In this document: one piece after another, positions 24,524 to 33,272 of the stretch
How positions within the stretch are numbered: position 1 is the first letter of the stretch
How the letters are laid out: each line of letters begins with the position of its first letter
Source: J027 sp965215855
GTDB taxonomy: Bacteria > Chloroflexota > Anaerolineae > Aggregatilineales > J027
Length of the DNA: 64,000 nt
NCBI GenBank assembly: GCA_965215855.1
Contig: CBDCER010000003.1
Coordinates: 1,922,001-1,986,000 of the forward strand
Direction: 5' to 3'
Made by a program: the position numbers and the translations under genes
The notes under the pieces: generated by a model
Told to the model about the DNA's origin: nothing
Databases searched by the model: none
Seen by the model: the letters and a program-made list of their open reading frames with translations, nothing else

Positions 24524-25876
24524 ATGTCTGCACGACCGCTTGTTTATTTTCAACTACTGATGGCAACTGTTGTCGGTGCCATCAGTGTTATTTCTGCACC
24601 ACGACATATGCTCTTGCAGATTTCTGACCAAGCCAACATTCCCCTAGAATTTCGCATGGTTGCAATCTCTATCCCAGATTATTTCATGGTGGTTTTATTA
24701 ATCACAACAGCCCTGCTGCTCAGTCAAAACACCCTATTTCGCGAACACTTCTTTCAGGTAAATTCAACTATCTGGAAACACCTGGGCGGTTGGTTATGGA
24801 TATCATTGATTGCAGTGACAATCGCCAGCATCTTCTGGTCCGCCGAAACTACATTGGCCCGTTTCACAGCATTACATATCGTTGCCTGTTTTGGAATGAC
24901 GCTTGTAATTGCGGTATTGGTTGTGAACGGTTATGACAATTGGCTGCTAGGGGGTCTCATCATCAGTGCCGTGCTGCAAGGAATTGTTGCAATTTCACAA
25001 GTCTTCAACAATGGGCCGCTGGGGTTAACTGCCTTGGGGGAAGTTGAAAGTCGTTTTTACTATGAAACCGAAAATTTCTTCCGGGCACGTGGGCTTTCAA
25101 TGCACCCCAACTACCTGGGAGGGTATTTGATGCTGGCGCTGCTGGCCTGTCTGCTTCTTATTCAGCGCCAGCGTCGTCAGTGGCAATGGGTCCTTGTTCT
25201 AAGCGTAGCAGGGTTACTCATTGGTGCAGGCTTGATCGCCACATTGTCGCGCAGTGCCATTCTTGCTACCGGGGCAGTTTTGTCGCTTATTGCCGTTGTT
25301 TGGCGTCGCCAATTCCTAACTTCTAATCGGCGGCGGCTGGTGTGGAGTAGTGTTGTCGTCATCGTACTATTCGCTTTGGCCTGGGGAGGAATTGCTCTAT
25401 CAGGCAACTGGGATAATGTGCAGAATCGGATTTTTGGATCCCGCGAGTTTTTCTGGGATGATACGCTAGAAATTATCCAGAATGATCCACTAACAGGAGC
25501 CGGGATTGGGAACCTGATGATTGAAATTGGACGAGGTCGGCTGTTGGAAATCGCTGATTTGCTGCCAGTTCATAATGTCTATCTATTCATATGGGGCGAG
25601 TTGGGATTGATAGGAGCAATCTTATTTGTGACAGCATTCGGCACGACCCTTTGGAAATCATTTAAGCAATCTCCGTGGTTGATCTGGAACACCGCACTGT
25701 TAGGTATTGCCGTCATCATGATCTTTGACAACTATTGGTGGGCTGTGCAACCATTCCGCGTGACTTTCTTCTGGGCATTAGGATTGGCATGGGGCTATGC
25801 CCTTTCAGAAAGCTCCTTTTCCCCTCAGAACAACCACCACAGTTCTCAAGAGGATTTTAAAGTCCAGCCACAGTGA
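24524..25876 (+). CDS. O-antigen ligase family membrane protein
   Basis: 450 residues with about ten or more membrane helices. The central motif FRARGLSMHPNYLGGYLMLALLACL, the following LIATLSRSAILATGAVLSL, and the periplasmic loop (FFWDDTLEIIQNDPLTGAGIGNL ... LPVHNVYLFIWGELG) match the Wzy_C ligase/polymerase family, which acts on lipid-linked glycans outside the membrane. Its last 72 bases overlap the convergent sugar transferase gene. The gene at the left edge of the window belongs to the same broad family. Confidence 0.85.
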   Translation: MSARPLVYFQLLMATVVGAISVISAPRHMLLQISDQANIPLEFRMVAISIPDYFMVVLLITTALLLSQNTLFREHFFQVNSTIWKHLGGWLWISLIAVTIASIFWSAETTLARFTALHIVACFGMTLVIAVLVVNGYDNWLLGGLIISAVLQGIVAISQVFNNGPLGLTALGEVESRFYYETENFFRARGLSMHPNYLGGYLMLALLACLLLIQRQRRQWQWVLVLSVAGLLIGAGLIATLSRSAILATGAVLSLIAVVWRRQFLTSNRRRLVWSSVVVIVLFALAWGGIALSGNWDNVQNRIFGSREFFWDDTLEIIQNDPLTGAGIGNLMIEIGRGRLLEIADLLPVHNVYLFIWGELGLIGAILFVTAFGTTLWKSFKQSPWLIWNTALLGIAVIMIFDNYWWAVQPFRVTFFWALGLAWGYALSESSFSPQNNHHSSQEDFKVQPQ

Positions 25877-26842
25877 ATAATGATGAATGTAGTATAGATC
25901 ATCCTGGGTGTGTAAGTGCATGGGACGGTCTGCTCGACCGTTTACCTGCCACCAGCCTGTCATTCCTTGCGGAATGGCAAGACGTTGGTATTGCCACCAA
26001 TCATAGTCATGGACAATGCGTTGTGGCATCTCAGGTCGTGGGCCAATAATGCTCATATTTCCTATCAGAACATTGATAAGCTGTGGGAGTTCATCCAGAC
26101 TAGTGCGACGCAGAATTCGACCAATGCGTGTCACGCGCGGATCATCTGGATTCTTGATGATATTGAGCAATGACTCATCAAATCGGTTTTGATCGAAATG
26201 AGCGTACATGGTGCGGAATTTGTACATCGTGAACGAGCGTCCATATTGCCCTATCCGCTGTTGAGCCAAGATAATCGGGCCTCGGCTATCCCACCAGATG
26301 ATTACACCTATGACAATAAACACCGGCCAAAGCACCATTAAAGCCATGATTGCTATGACTAACTCCGCACTGCGTTTGACAAAACGTCGCATCAAGGTGA
26401 ACCGCGAGGTAGAGAACTCAATAAAGTGGTATTGCCCCTCTTGATAAGCGGGAAAATGTTGTGCGGCTTCTAGCTCATGTTGTGTCATGATAAGAAACTT
26501 GATGCGTAGTTTCTGTAATACGAAGAATATTTGACGAAACCCTTTAGACGGCGACTCCGGTAAAGAAATGACTACTTGGTCAGCAGGGTATTGGCGCAGC
26601 AGAGCTTGAATCTCTTTATACATTGTGCTGAAGTCATTCCGGACATTCACTCGAATACTAGCTATAACGTTCGATAACCCATGATTCGGTGATTTCAAGT
26701 AGCTATTGGGTATTATGATAAGGGTCTGTGGAGGGGCATAATCATCATGCCGTCCAATGCGCTGTGCAATGATTGATGCAACTAACATTGCCGCCAGTAT
26801 GCAAACCAGAAGAACAGATATTCCAACAATAATCGGCGTCAA
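25805..26842 (-). CDS. Polyprenyl-phosphate sugar-1-phosphate transferase (bacterial sugar transferase)
   Basis: 345 residues if started at TTG 26842, whose TTGA overlaps the tagA-like stop; an open frame extends to 26968 but would overlap the upstream gene by 127 nt. A helix at about 3-25 is followed by a small cytosolic region, then the catalytic domain (about 140-345): a re-entrant hydrophobic segment, GPIILAQQRIGQYGRSFTMYKFRTM, RRTSLDELPQLINVLIGNMSIIGPRPEMP, and GMTGWWQVNGR. Such enzymes load the first sugar phosphate on undecaprenyl phosphate to start a glycan repeat. Confidence 0.9.
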   Translation of the reverse strand: MTPIIVGISVLLVCILAAMLVASIIAQRIGRHDDYAPPQTLIIIPNSYLKSPNHGLSNVIASIRVNVRNDFSTMYKEIQALLRQYPADQVVISLPESPSKGFRQIFFVLQKLRIKFLIMTQHELEAAQHFPAYQEGQYHFIEFSTSRFTLMRRFVKRSAELVIAIMALMVLWPVFIVIGVIIWWDSRGPIILAQQRIGQYGRSFTMYKFRTMYAHFDQNRFDESLLNIIKNPDDPRVTRIGRILRRTSLDELPQLINVLIGNMSIIGPRPEMPQRIVHDYDWWQYQRLAIPQGMTGWWQVNGRADRPMHLHTQDDLYYIHHYSLWLDFKILLRTVVVVLRGKGAF

Positions 26843-27609
26843 GTGTTCTCTTTTCTTCCAAATACTCGCGCCACTATTAGCCACCCGACACGGCACACAA
26901 ACTTTGTATTGTAAACCAAGTACCGCTTCCAGAGGCGACGCGGTTCCTGGAGCAATCGAAAAAGCCATTCCAAGCCCAATCGCTGCACAATACGCGGGGC
27001 CTGGCGTTTGTTACCTGAAAGAAAATCGAACGCAGCCCCAACGCCAATTAAGACCGGCGCTTCTAGATGCGGGCGATAAAGTTGCATCCATAGATCTTGT
27101 TTGGGTGACCCTAGCCCCACCCAAACAATATCGGCCTGGCTGGCATTAAGGTGAGCCACTACCTCTTTATGGGGTTCACTGGGCAGTTCTTCAACTGGTG
27201 GGGAATGAACTCCTGCGATCTGAAGTCCCGAAAATTGCTGGTGAAGTTGTGCTGCCAGTTGGTCAGCAACGTCTGGCAAGCCTCCCCAAAAAAAATGCCG
27301 GATTGGTCGTTGCTGGGTCGCTTTACAGACACCTAAAAGCAGATCAGGCCCATACACCCGCTCGGCATTTTGAAAGCCGCTAACACGTTGTAACCAACGT
27401 ATCGGCATTCCATCTGCAATGACCATATCTGCGCCGTTGAAGGCTTCTAGGATATTGTGGTTTTCTTGACTTTTCATCAACCCATAGACGGTGCAGGCCG
27501 ACACATAATACTTCTGGTTGGATTGAGAAGCCCAATCAACAATTGTATTTGTTGCGATTTGCAGGGTTTGAGCATCAGTCTGGAGATCAAAAATCTTACA
27601 TTTCGCCAC
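26839..27609 (-). CDS. WecG/TagA/CpsF family glycosyltransferase (GT26)
   Basis: 256 residues. CTVYGLMKSQEN, IADGMPIRWLQRVSGFQNAERVYGPDLLLGVC, HFFWGGLPDVA, ADIVWVGLGSPKQDLWM and GVGAAFDFLSGNKRQAPRIVQRLGLEWLFRLLQEPRRLWKRY reproduce the GT26 signature blocks. The enzyme adds the second sugar (ManNAc or ManNAcA type) to a lipid-linked first sugar. The next gene encodes the matching initiating transferase, with overlapping stop and start codons, so the pair probably acts in sequence. Confidence 0.93.
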   Translation of the reverse strand: MAKCKIFDLQTDAQTLQIATNTIVDWASQSNQKYYVSACTVYGLMKSQENHNILEAFNGADMVIADGMPIRWLQRVSGFQNAERVYGPDLLLGVCKATQQRPIRHFFWGGLPDVADQLAAQLHQQFSGLQIAGVHSPPVEELPSEPHKEVVAHLNASQADIVWVGLGSPKQDLWMQLYRPHLEAPVLIGVGAAFDFLSGNKRQAPRIVQRLGLEWLFRLLQEPRRLWKRYLVYNTKFVCRVGWLIVARVFGRKENT

Positions 27610-27682
27610 TGGTTATATACTTGTCACTATAGTATGCTGGTTGGCAATTGCGATTATAGTATACCATCAGATCAGAGTTATT

Positions 27683-28657
27683 ATGACACTATCTTCCATG
27701 CTTAACATCCCCATCCTCATTACTGGAGCCAATGGTTTTTTGGGACAGCATGTGGTTCGCACTTTTGAAAAAGCAGGTGCAAATCAACTTTTTACACCTT
27801 CTAGCCAGGACTACGATCTGCGGCAAAACAGCGATATTGTGGAGATGTTACAAACGACGCAGCCGCAAATTGTGATTCATATGGCGGCTATGGTCGGTGG
27901 TATAGGCGCCAATAAAAATTACCCGGCGGAGTTTTTTTACAATAACCTTCTGATGGGTACACAGTTTATGCACGAAGCCTGGCGGGCGGGCGTAAAGAAA
28001 TTCGTGGTGGTCGGCACTGTTTGTTCATATCCAAAACACGCCCCAATTCCATTCCAGGAAAGTGATTTATGGAACGGATATCCTGAAGAAACGAATGCGC
28101 CTTATGGTCTTGCGAAGAAAATGCTTTTAGTACAGGGCCAAGCTTATCGCCAGCAATATGGGTTCAACGTTATCCATTTACTCCCCGCCAACTTGTACGG
28201 CCCTGGCGATAGTACCGATCTAGAGACATCCCACGTCATCCCCTCGCTGATTCGTAAATATTTGGAGGCCCAACGCGAAGAACAGGATCATATCGTTGTA
28301 TGGGGAACCGGAACTGCCACTCGTGATTTCATGTATGTCGAAGACGCGGCGCATGGCATTTTACAAGCCGCACGACATTACGATGATCCACGTCCCCTTA
28401 ATCTCGGCACTGGTATTGAAACCAGTATTCTGGAATTGACTGAGATACTCAAAGATGTGATTGGTTTCAAAGGGCAAGTTGTTTGGGACAGAACCAAGCC
28501 TGATGGACAACCACGACGATGTTTGGATGTCAGCCGGGCAGAGGAAATAATTGGCTTCAAAGCATCAACCTCCCTGAGAGAAGGTTTGCAAAAGACGGTC
28601 CGCTGGTATCAGAAACACCTGAGTGTAGCTGAAATTTCCCCACCAGGTTCGACATAA
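27683..28657 (+). CDS. fcl: GDP-L-fucose synthase-like NAD-dependent epimerase/reductase
   Basis: 324 residues from the ATG at 27683. NAD-binding ILITGANGFLGQHVV (about 8-22); HMAAMVGGIGANKNYPAEFFYNN is highly typical of GDP-fucose synthase. The catalytic set is the Ser/Cys of VGTVCSYPKH and Tyr-x3-Lys in PYGLAKKML. NLYGPGDSTDLETSHVIPSLIRK matches the substrate region. The expected partner GDP-mannose 4,6-dehydratase is not in the window, so the exact deoxysugar product is not proven. Confidence 0.85.
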   Translation: MTLSSMLNIPILITGANGFLGQHVVRTFEKAGANQLFTPSSQDYDLRQNSDIVEMLQTTQPQIVIHMAAMVGGIGANKNYPAEFFYNNLLMGTQFMHEAWRAGVKKFVVVGTVCSYPKHAPIPFQESDLWNGYPEETNAPYGLAKKMLLVQGQAYRQQYGFNVIHLLPANLYGPGDSTDLETSHVIPSLIRKYLEAQREEQDHIVVWGTGTATRDFMYVEDAAHGILQAARHYDDPRPLNLGTGIETSILELTEILKDVIGFKGQVVWDRTKPDGQPRRCLDVSRAEEIIGFKASTSLREGLQKTVRWYQKHLSVAEISPPGST

Positions 28658-28721
28658 GCTGATTGGCCGCAAACGCAAACAATTCATTGGGTTTTCAGGT
28701 CGCCATCCTTAGCCTGAAGCC

Positions 28722-31700
28722 TCAGTGGTCATCAACGATGCCTGCCATCAACAAACCTAATTTTTCACGGGAGGCGGTTCCGGCCTCGACAATCTTGACA
28801 ATTTGCCCCTTATACATCACGGCAATGCGATCTGCCAGTGACATTACTTCGTCTAATTCTGCTGAAACCAATAGCACCGCCGCGCCTTTATCACGCTGGG
28901 CGATTATTCGCTTATGAATGAATTCAATCGACCCAACATCAATACCGCGTGTTGGCTGAGAAGCGATCAATAAACGCGGCAATCGGCTGAACTCGCGCGC
29001 TACCACCAGTTTTTGCTGATTTCCCCCTGACAGCGACCCGCCTGCGACCAGTGGTGAAGGCGTGCGAATATCATATTCTTGAATCAATTGCCCCGTATAG
29101 CTCAAGCTATCGCGTATATTCAGCGTCAGACCTTGAGCATTCTGCATTTCGAGGAACTGGCCGACACGACTTTGGGCGAGGCGTTGCCGCCGTTGGACAA
29201 GTGCTGGTTCTTGTTCCAGCTTTTGCGTCACCCAGTTATATAGCCCCCCTATCACAATGAGCAACAACAGCCCAGCCACTGCCTGAATAGCCTGGTTAAT
29301 CTCCGTCGCGAAATCAGTCCGAATTGACGCCATCAGGTTAATAAATGGTAATGCCAAGAAGTCTCGTACACCTGCTATATCTGCTACAGCATTGCCAACT
29401 AGCAAGACAACGTATCCTCCAGCCATCATTGCTAGCGGCATCAACACACCAAACGGATTGCCGACGAACCGCAGTACGGCTTTGGTCAACAAATACGCCA
29501 AAACACTGAACCCCAGTGTCAGTGCCAACAAAATACCGAGCGATAGCACTAGTGGATCATTGAGATAATTACGCTGGAGGCTAGTCATCCCTTGATCTAT
29601 AGGGACAGTACGCAACCCAGAGTCTGGCACACCATAGCGTGTCAGCACATCATCCCACAATGACGAGTTCCACACATAAAGCCAAGCATAGCCCAAAATG
29701 GCGAAAATACTGCCAAACAACATCACATACACTGCCGACAATCCTGGAACTTGCAGGCGCGAGGGCGGTTGGGCATGGGGTTGTTCATAATAATCATTCA
29801 GAATTAGATTTTCGGCGACCGTGAACGGTTTGACCAGTCCAAACCGATGTCGATCCTCCGGCACATGACTGGAACGCAGATCTTTGATCTGGCGGGGTGT
29901 GATTAAAATACGATTGATGACCCGACACCGAATTGCTGGTATCGAGTCGTACCAGTATAAAATGCTTTGCAATCGTTCGCTGTACGGACGCTCATCAGCA
30001 AGCAACGCCGCGAGGAGGGCCGCTGCTGGCACAAAAACTGGCGACAGATAGCGTACCAAACTGTGTGCCAGGTAGCGCAGTCCCAATTGAAGAAAGTTTG
30101 GCTGGCGGTCGCTCGGGGCATCAACGACTTGCAGGCTCATGACCCCCTTGCCAAAGGTTGCGCCAATCCATTGCCAGGCTGTCAGGGTATAGACCGCATC
30201 CAGTACCAGAAAGATAATGGCTGTTTGCAGCGAAATCAGACTGAAATTGTCTAGATCATTGCTGAAATAGGACCAGAAATAGCTGACTAATGCTGTGAAG
30301 ACTGCCACAACACCCAGATCAATGACCACCGACCAGATCCGTTGTGAGAGGCTGGCATCCGGGTGGCGGCGCGGCTTCAATTCTTGGCCCAGCAGTTCCA
30401 CTGCCCCCTCTGACATGGGACGCAAACCCGTCAACACTTCGACCAACTCTGATTGGCCGTTGCCTTGCACACCCGCTACACCCAAAACCTCGCCTGCCCG
30501 CACATCAAACGAGACCCTATTGAGCGCCACAGCCCCCCGATCATCAATCGCCTCTAAATTCTCTACCCGCAGCACCACATCTTCAGGATGGGCTTCGGTC
30601 TTGTCAACCCGCAACAGAACCTCGCGCCCGACCATCATGGCTGCCAGTGACCCCTCCGTCGCCTCAGAAGGTGTCGTAGCCCCAACCACCGCACCGTTTC
30701 GCATTACGACAATGTTGGTGGCAACTTCAAACACCTCCTTCAACTTGTGGGTGATGAAGATAATCGAGACACCTTGTGCCGCCAGCTCGCGCATGATCTT
30801 GAAGAGTTCTTTGCCTTCCTGGGGAGTCAGTACCGCCGTTGGTTCATCCAAAATCAGAATATCGGCGCGGCGATAGAGCGCCTTAATGATCTCGACACGC
30901 TGTTGCAGACCAACGGGTAATTTCTCCACAACTACATCAGGGTCAACCTCCAGTCCATATTGGCGCGAGAGTTCCTGGACACGCTCGGCTGCCTGACGAG
31001 TATTACGCACACTGAAAATGGTATAGGCCCAATTCATCAGCGCGTCTATGACTGTATCTAGCGGTGTCACTGGACGGATGCGGTCAGGATCTTGTTGGCG
31101 GTTGCGAATCGTGCGGATAAATGTAAGGCCAATAATCAATGTTCCGACAGCGACGAAAATGAGTTTCCAAAGCGTGTCAATATGCTCGGCACTCAAAACA
31201 ATCATGGCAATGTAAAACACGCAAATGAGAATCATCAACAAGTAATCTGAAAATAGCGCCTTTAGCGGATCATTCTCCCTGAAAGAAGTAAGATCACCAG
31301 GGAATGGCTTTGATCCTCGCCATGTTCGCACCGCAACGACAGAGAAAGCGATGAGCATGCTCACTACTATGATGTCTCGCACGGTTAGAGGAACATTATC
31401 GACAGCTTCGCGCCAAGTTGTCGATAATCCATCATAGCCTGCGACATGTGTCTGCAATCCTGGCGAGACTTCTATAGTTTCTTCCCGATAGAATGCCTCA
31501 TCAATCAGTTCCAATATGCGTGTAATTTGTTGATCTCTATCACCAGTTCGTTCAACTGAACGCCATTGAAGCGCAAATTCAGTTTTGCCGGTTGCGGTGG
31601 CACTCAAGCCTGCCTGGCGAGTATTTTCTATTGTGAATGGCCGATCCGTTTGCATCAGACGCGTCACAATTGCCATTTCGCTCACCTGACGAGCCATGTT

Positions 31701-32774
31701 GCCAGCCCACAGAGCCACCAGCACCAATCCAATACGCCAGGCCAGGCCCCAGGTTACTCTCAATCCTTTTGTAACCTGATCCCAAGACTGGAACATCCAT
31801 GAAAACACCCATGATAAAACCAGAGCGACTAGCGCACTGCCGGCAATCGCAACCTGCACCCACAATAAAAACTCTAGTGTCCGGCTGGCGTCCGTCGAAG
31901 TATCAGCAAGCTGGCTGATCAACCACATAACGGCGACAATGAGTAGTCCAACACCCGCCAACACCAGCAATGACACAAAAATCGTCAAAACGTCAAAGGT
32001 TTCGCGTTTAACCTGAAGATATTGCGATAGCGGCTTGCGTAGACGTTCTTGATATGGGTTGCGAGATAGGATGATGGGAATAAAGTAACCAGCACCAATA
32101 AACAACATCATCCCAACTATTGCCACCCAGAACTCAGAATCTAGGGCTTGTACATTGCTCGCTGCTAATGCCACACTGAAGAAGGCGAGTATCTGTACAA
32201 AATAGATGATTCCACGCCGAAACGGTTGTATGCTCGCTTTTACATTGTCCGAGATAGAACCGATGATTTGAAGTACAAACCGGCTTACTACCCATGGCCC
32301 CAGAATAATTAGCAATCCAAACGTGAAGGTGCTATAGACCAGTGGATTGTTGAAAGCGACGATTAGACCGAAAGTAAGCATTCCTAGCAGCGTTCCAAAT
32401 AGTACCGAAAATATCGTTCGCCAAGCCGGAGCCTCTTTTTCCTCACCCAGCACCACATTTTCTGCCACTGTCATCACATCGACGAGTTGGAAATGCTGAT
32501 GTACCATCCCGATGCCGCTATGGATAGCCTCTCGCGGGCTGGCAAAGCGCACCTCTTGGTCTTTCAAAAGGACCTCGCCTTCATCCTGATGATAAAGCCC
32601 ATAAATAATATTCATCAGGGTACTCTTGCCCGCGCCATTCTCACCCAACAAGGCCAGGATCTCGCCCCGATGCAATTTCATGCTGACATCATCATTTGCC
32701 AGTACGCCGGGAAATCGCTTGGTGACATTGCGGGTTTCAAGTACAACTTCTGAAGTATTTGGTTCGTCGCTCAT
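28722..32774 (-). CDS. Nucleoside/BMP-type ABC ATPase with membrane segments inserted in both nucleotide-binding domains and an RDD-like insertion
   Basis: 1350 residues in one frame; canonical relatives (YufO/NupO type) have about 500. NBD1: Walker A GENGAGKST (44-52), Q-loop part VHQHFQLVDVMTVAENVVLG (91-110), then an insertion of about 485 residues (113-598) with roughly ten membrane helices and a soluble stretch (361-465). NBD1 resumes at VQELSRQYGLEVDP with signature LPVGLQQRVEI (619-629), Walker B ILILDEPTA (639-647) and His 676. NBD2: GVQGNGQSEL (768-777, the usual degenerate P-loop of this family), an RDD-like membrane domain (about 805-955), VPEDRHRFGLVKPFTVAENLIL (971-992), a second membrane insertion (about 1000-1228, four helices), then GGSLSGGNQQKL and ASQPTRGID. 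Both large insertions fall just after TVAEN at equivalent positions. All ATPase motifs survive, so it may be functional. RBS AGAGAG precedes the ATG. Confidence 0.88.
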   Translation of the reverse strand: MSDEPNTSEVVLETRNVTKRFPGVLANDDVSMKLHRGEILALLGENGAGKSTLMNIIYGLYHQDEGEVLLKDQEVRFASPREAIHSGIGMVHQHFQLVDVMTVAENVVLGEEKEAPAWRTIFSVLFGTLLGMLTFGLIVAFNNPLVYSTFTFGLLIILGPWVVSRFVLQIIGSISDNVKASIQPFRRGIIYFVQILAFFSVALAASNVQALDSEFWVAIVGMMLFIGAGYFIPIILSRNPYQERLRKPLSQYLQVKRETFDVLTIFVSLLVLAGVGLLIVAVMWLISQLADTSTDASRTLEFLLWVQVAIAGSALVALVLSWVFSWMFQSWDQVTKGLRVTWGLAWRIGLVLVALWAGNMARQVSEMAIVTRLMQTDRPFTIENTRQAGLSATATGKTEFALQWRSVERTGDRDQQITRILELIDEAFYREETIEVSPGLQTHVAGYDGLSTTWREAVDNVPLTVRDIIVVSMLIAFSVVAVRTWRGSKPFPGDLTSFRENDPLKALFSDYLLMILICVFYIAMIVLSAEHIDTLWKLIFVAVGTLIIGLTFIRTIRNRQQDPDRIRPVTPLDTVIDALMNWAYTIFSVRNTRQAAERVQELSRQYGLEVDPDVVVEKLPVGLQQRVEIIKALYRRADILILDEPTAVLTPQEGKELFKIMRELAAQGVSIIFITHKLKEVFEVATNIVVMRNGAVVGATTPSEATEGSLAAMMVGREVLLRVDKTEAHPEDVVLRVENLEAIDDRGAVALNRVSFDVRAGEVLGVAGVQGNGQSELVEVLTGLRPMSEGAVELLGQELKPRRHPDASLSQRIWSVVIDLGVVAVFTALVSYFWSYFSNDLDNFSLISLQTAIIFLVLDAVYTLTAWQWIGATFGKGVMSLQVVDAPSDRQPNFLQLGLRYLAHSLVRYLSPVFVPAAALLAALLADERPYSERLQSILYWYDSIPAIRCRVINRILITPRQIKDLRSSHVPEDRHRFGLVKPFTVAENLILNDYYEQPHAQPPSRLQVPGLSAVYVMLFGSIFAILGYAWLYVWNSSLWDDVLTRYGVPDSGLRTVPIDQGMTSLQRNYLNDPLVLSLGILLALTLGFSVLAYLLTKAVLRFVGNPFGVLMPLAMMAGGYVVLLVGNAVADIAGVRDFLALPFINLMASIRTDFATEINQAIQAVAGLLLLIVIGGLYNWVTQKLEQEPALVQRRQRLAQSRVGQFLEMQNAQGLTLNIRDSLSYTGQLIQEYDIRTPSPLVAGGSLSGGNQQKLVVAREFSRLPRLLIASQPTRGIDVGSIEFIHKRIIAQRDKGAAVLLVSAELDEVMSLADRIAVMYKGQIVKIVEAGTASREKLGLLMAGIVDDH

Positions 32775-32837
32775 GGCGCTCTCTTATTGCATCAAATTCA
32801 ATAGTTTGTAGTACGCTGCGGATATTGTAGCCCAGAA

Positions 32838-33038
32838 TCAAAAACCGACCAATTCTTGTCGAAACGGGGTAGAGTAACCTGAGTTTGGATAAGAAATCAA
32901 CAGATGACCTCGCTGGGCAATAGTTTTATCTGAATGTTGAGCGAGGTTTTTTGGGACTGAACAGAAATCATCGACATCACAGAACAGTTCCAGTAAACTC
33001 ATGACAGGGATATCTCTCTTGTTGAGTAATGAAAGCAT
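32838..33038 (-). pseudogene. Possible fragment of an IS982-like transposase N-terminus
   Basis: A 66-codon minus-strand frame contains MSLLELFCDVDDFCSVPK, which resembles the start of IS982-group transposases (xxLFCxVDDFC). The rest (QRGHLLISYPNSGYSTPF) does not continue the family and the frame ends early. If real, it is a decayed remnant beside the intact IS at 33069. The surrounding bases 32775-33068 hold nothing else I can support. Confidence 0.35.
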
Positions 33039-33214
33039 ATCGCTTTCAAAGTTATCCTTCTACTAAACCAATACCTTCGCCAAATTATGACGAGGCGGAG
33101 TGGCACGCAACGGTATGGATAGCACCGAGAGACGCCACCGTGTAAAAGATACGATCCAATAAAATAGGATCAGGGATTTCCAATACCGTCGCCAAAATAA
33201 CGGCGGAAAAGTTA

Positions 33215-33272
33215 GGGCTTTTGCCTTAAAGTAGTAGTTTACCAAAACAAGCTGCTGATAAGGCAAAAGCCC
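33215..33272 (+). promoter_or_regulatory. Hairpin abutting the transposase start codon
   Basis: GGGCTTTTGCCTTA (33215-33228) is a perfect 14-base complement of TAAGGCAAAAGCCC (33259-33272), and the ATG begins at 33273. In mRNA the stem would bury the only upstream purine-rich segment (AAGGC) and block initiation, a way to damp transposase made from read-through transcripts. Confidence 0.7.
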
